Shown in pieces: positions 6,288-6,833 of a DNA stretch of 6,833 nucleotides. Every line of letters begins with the position of its first letter. Within the stretch, counting starts at the first letter, position 1. The position numbers and the translations under genes are program-made. The notes under the pieces were generated by a model that saw only the letters and a program-made list of their open reading frames with translations, was not told where the DNA came from and ran no database searches. Source of the DNA: an uncultured Clostridia bacterium. GTDB taxonomy: Bacteria > Bacillota > Clostridia > Lachnospirales > Lachnospiraceae. The stretch covers positions 1 to 6,833 of the forward strand of contig CAMWWR010000102.1 in NCBI GenBank assembly GCA_947178045.1, in the 5' to 3' direction.

Positions 6288-6368
6288 GATTCGCGTCCGA
6301 CCAGAGGGAGGACATACTCCTCAGCGAATCGTGCGCATCCGCCGGAGGCATCATGTCCAGAGGACATG
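6288..6368 (+). other. Leader segment between palindromes with nested hairpins
   Basis: GATTCGC (6288-6294) pairs with GCGAATC (6324-6330) and encloses GAGGA/TCCTC (6308-6312 and 6318-6322). CATGTCC-aga-GGACATG follows at 6352-6368 and abuts the second palindrome. A related string, CCAGAG...GACAT, occurs at 6301-6315 and 6357-6367. If transcribed from the first -10, this would be a highly structured 5' leader. No coding sequence is supported here, and no known riboswitch is recognised. Confidence 0.5.
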
Positions 6369-6393
6369 GTATAATGTCGCCAGACATTATACC
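6368..6393. repeat. Perfect 26-bp palindrome, copy 2
   Basis: Identical to the palindrome at 6256-6281 and 112 bp downstream of it, ending 34 bp before the regulator start codon. It carries its own extended -10 (TGGTATAAT, 6367-6375), which could give a shorter transcript starting near 6382. In mRNA from the first promoter it would fold into a perfect 11-bp stem with a GCCA loop shortly before the ribosome binding site. Confidence 0.95.
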
Positions 6394-6427
6394 AGTTATC
6401 CCAACAGAGAGGAGAGAGTAAAGCACC

Positions 6428-6833
6428 ATGATAAGGATTGCACTTTGTGACAATGATCCTGACGACCTGAACGAACTGTTGATTCTCCTGGAACAATACC
6501 GCTCTCAGCGGGGCTGGGATCTGATTGTCATGCCTTTTCACAGTTCCCTGGATCTGCTGACCACCATGGAGCGCGGCATCCGGTTTGATATCCTGCTCAT
6601 GGACATTCTCATGCCCGGGCAGAACGGGATCGAAACCACTGCGGAAATACGCAATTTTGACTCCGATGTAAAGATTATCTTCCTGACTTCATCCTCAGAG
6701 TTCGCTGTACAGTCCTATACAGTAAATGCCTGTGATTACCAGCTTAAGCCCATTCAGGCAGAACGCTTTTTTAAGGTTTTGGATTCCGTTTTCGACTCCT
6801 GCACACAGGAGCGCGCCAGCCAATTCCTCATAC
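6428..6833 (+). CDS. Response regulator, AgrA/LytR (LytTR) type, receiver domain (3'-partial)
   Basis: The first 135 residues of a cytoplasmic two-component response regulator are visible, and the frame runs off the window. The receiver-domain residues are in place: acidic pocket CDNDPDD (residues 7-13), phosphoacceptor Asp59 in LLMDILMPGQNGIE, switch residue Thr87 in IIFLTSSSEFAVQSY, and Lys107 in CDYQLKPIQAERFFKVL. The spacing and the Y-x-L-K-P block resemble receivers fused to LytTR DNA-binding domains, but that domain is beyond the edge, so LytTR is inferred. The ATG at 6428 is the first in-frame start after a TAA at 6419. AGGAGAGAG at 6410-6418 lies 9-13 bases upstream. A sensor histidine kinase would be expected next. 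The upstream tandem repeats suggest autoregulation. Confidence 0.9.
   Translation, partial: MIRIALCDNDPDDLNELLILLEQYRSQRGWDLIVMPFHSSLDLLTTMERGIRFDILLMDILMPGQNGIETTAEIRNFDSDVKIIFLTSSSEFAVQSYTVNACDYQLKPIQAERFFKVLDSVFDSCTQERASQFLI

Noticed and set aside
6238..6541. Overlapping short ORFs on both strands in the regulator's upstream region
   Set aside because: Their translations mostly reflect the two palindromes read in different frames (recurring RHYT strings), not protein coding.
1..6833. CRISPR arrays, tRNA or rRNA genes, insertion-sequence transposases
   Set aside because: No regularly spaced repeats, no tRNA-like cloverleaf or rRNA stretch recognised, and no transposase-like reading frame on either strand.

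Overview
The window looks like chromosomal DNA of a Gram-positive gut-type Bacillota, most likely a Clostridia/Lachnospiraceae-like bacterium. The basis is the purine-rich Shine-Dalgarno sequences, a two-permease carbohydrate ABC transporter next to L-fucose genes, a clostridial-style secreted CAP-domain protein, and an AgrA/LytR-type response regulator. The species cannot be named from the sequence alone. All supported genes lie on the + strand.

Region 1 (1-3382) is the downstream part of an L-fucose uptake and catabolism operon. It holds the end of a MalF-type permease, a complete MalG-type permease, a 5'-truncated L-fucose isomerase gene (fucI, C-terminal domain only), L-fucose mutarotase (fucU), a 175-bp structured spacer with a possible small coupled ORF, and L-fuculose-1-phosphate aldolase (fucA). 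Logically, sugar enters through the ABC transporter, FucU interconverts anomers, FucI makes L-fuculose, a kinase makes L-fuculose-1-phosphate, and FucA splits it to DHAP and L-lactaldehyde. Here fucI is broken and no kinase is visible, so the pathway cannot run from this window alone.

Region 2 (3383-6183) is a self-contained transcription unit. It has an extended -10 promoter (TGATATAAT), a strong hairpin starting almost at the predicted +1, an 841-residue secreted protein, and a strong intrinsic terminator. The protein has a signal peptide, a beta-rich N-terminal module, a CAP/SCP domain and four divergent alpha/beta repeats.

Region 3 (6184-6833) is the control region and start of a response-regulator gene that runs off the window. 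It is the most unusual part. Two tandem repeats with a 22-bp period lie just upstream of an extended -10, and that -10 is embedded in a perfect 26-bp palindrome. The same palindrome recurs exactly, 112 bp downstream, just before the ribosome binding site, and the stretch between the copies can form further hairpins. This resembles an autoregulated LytTR-type promoter with superimposed palindromic operators, or a small mobile or invertible element inserted in the leader.
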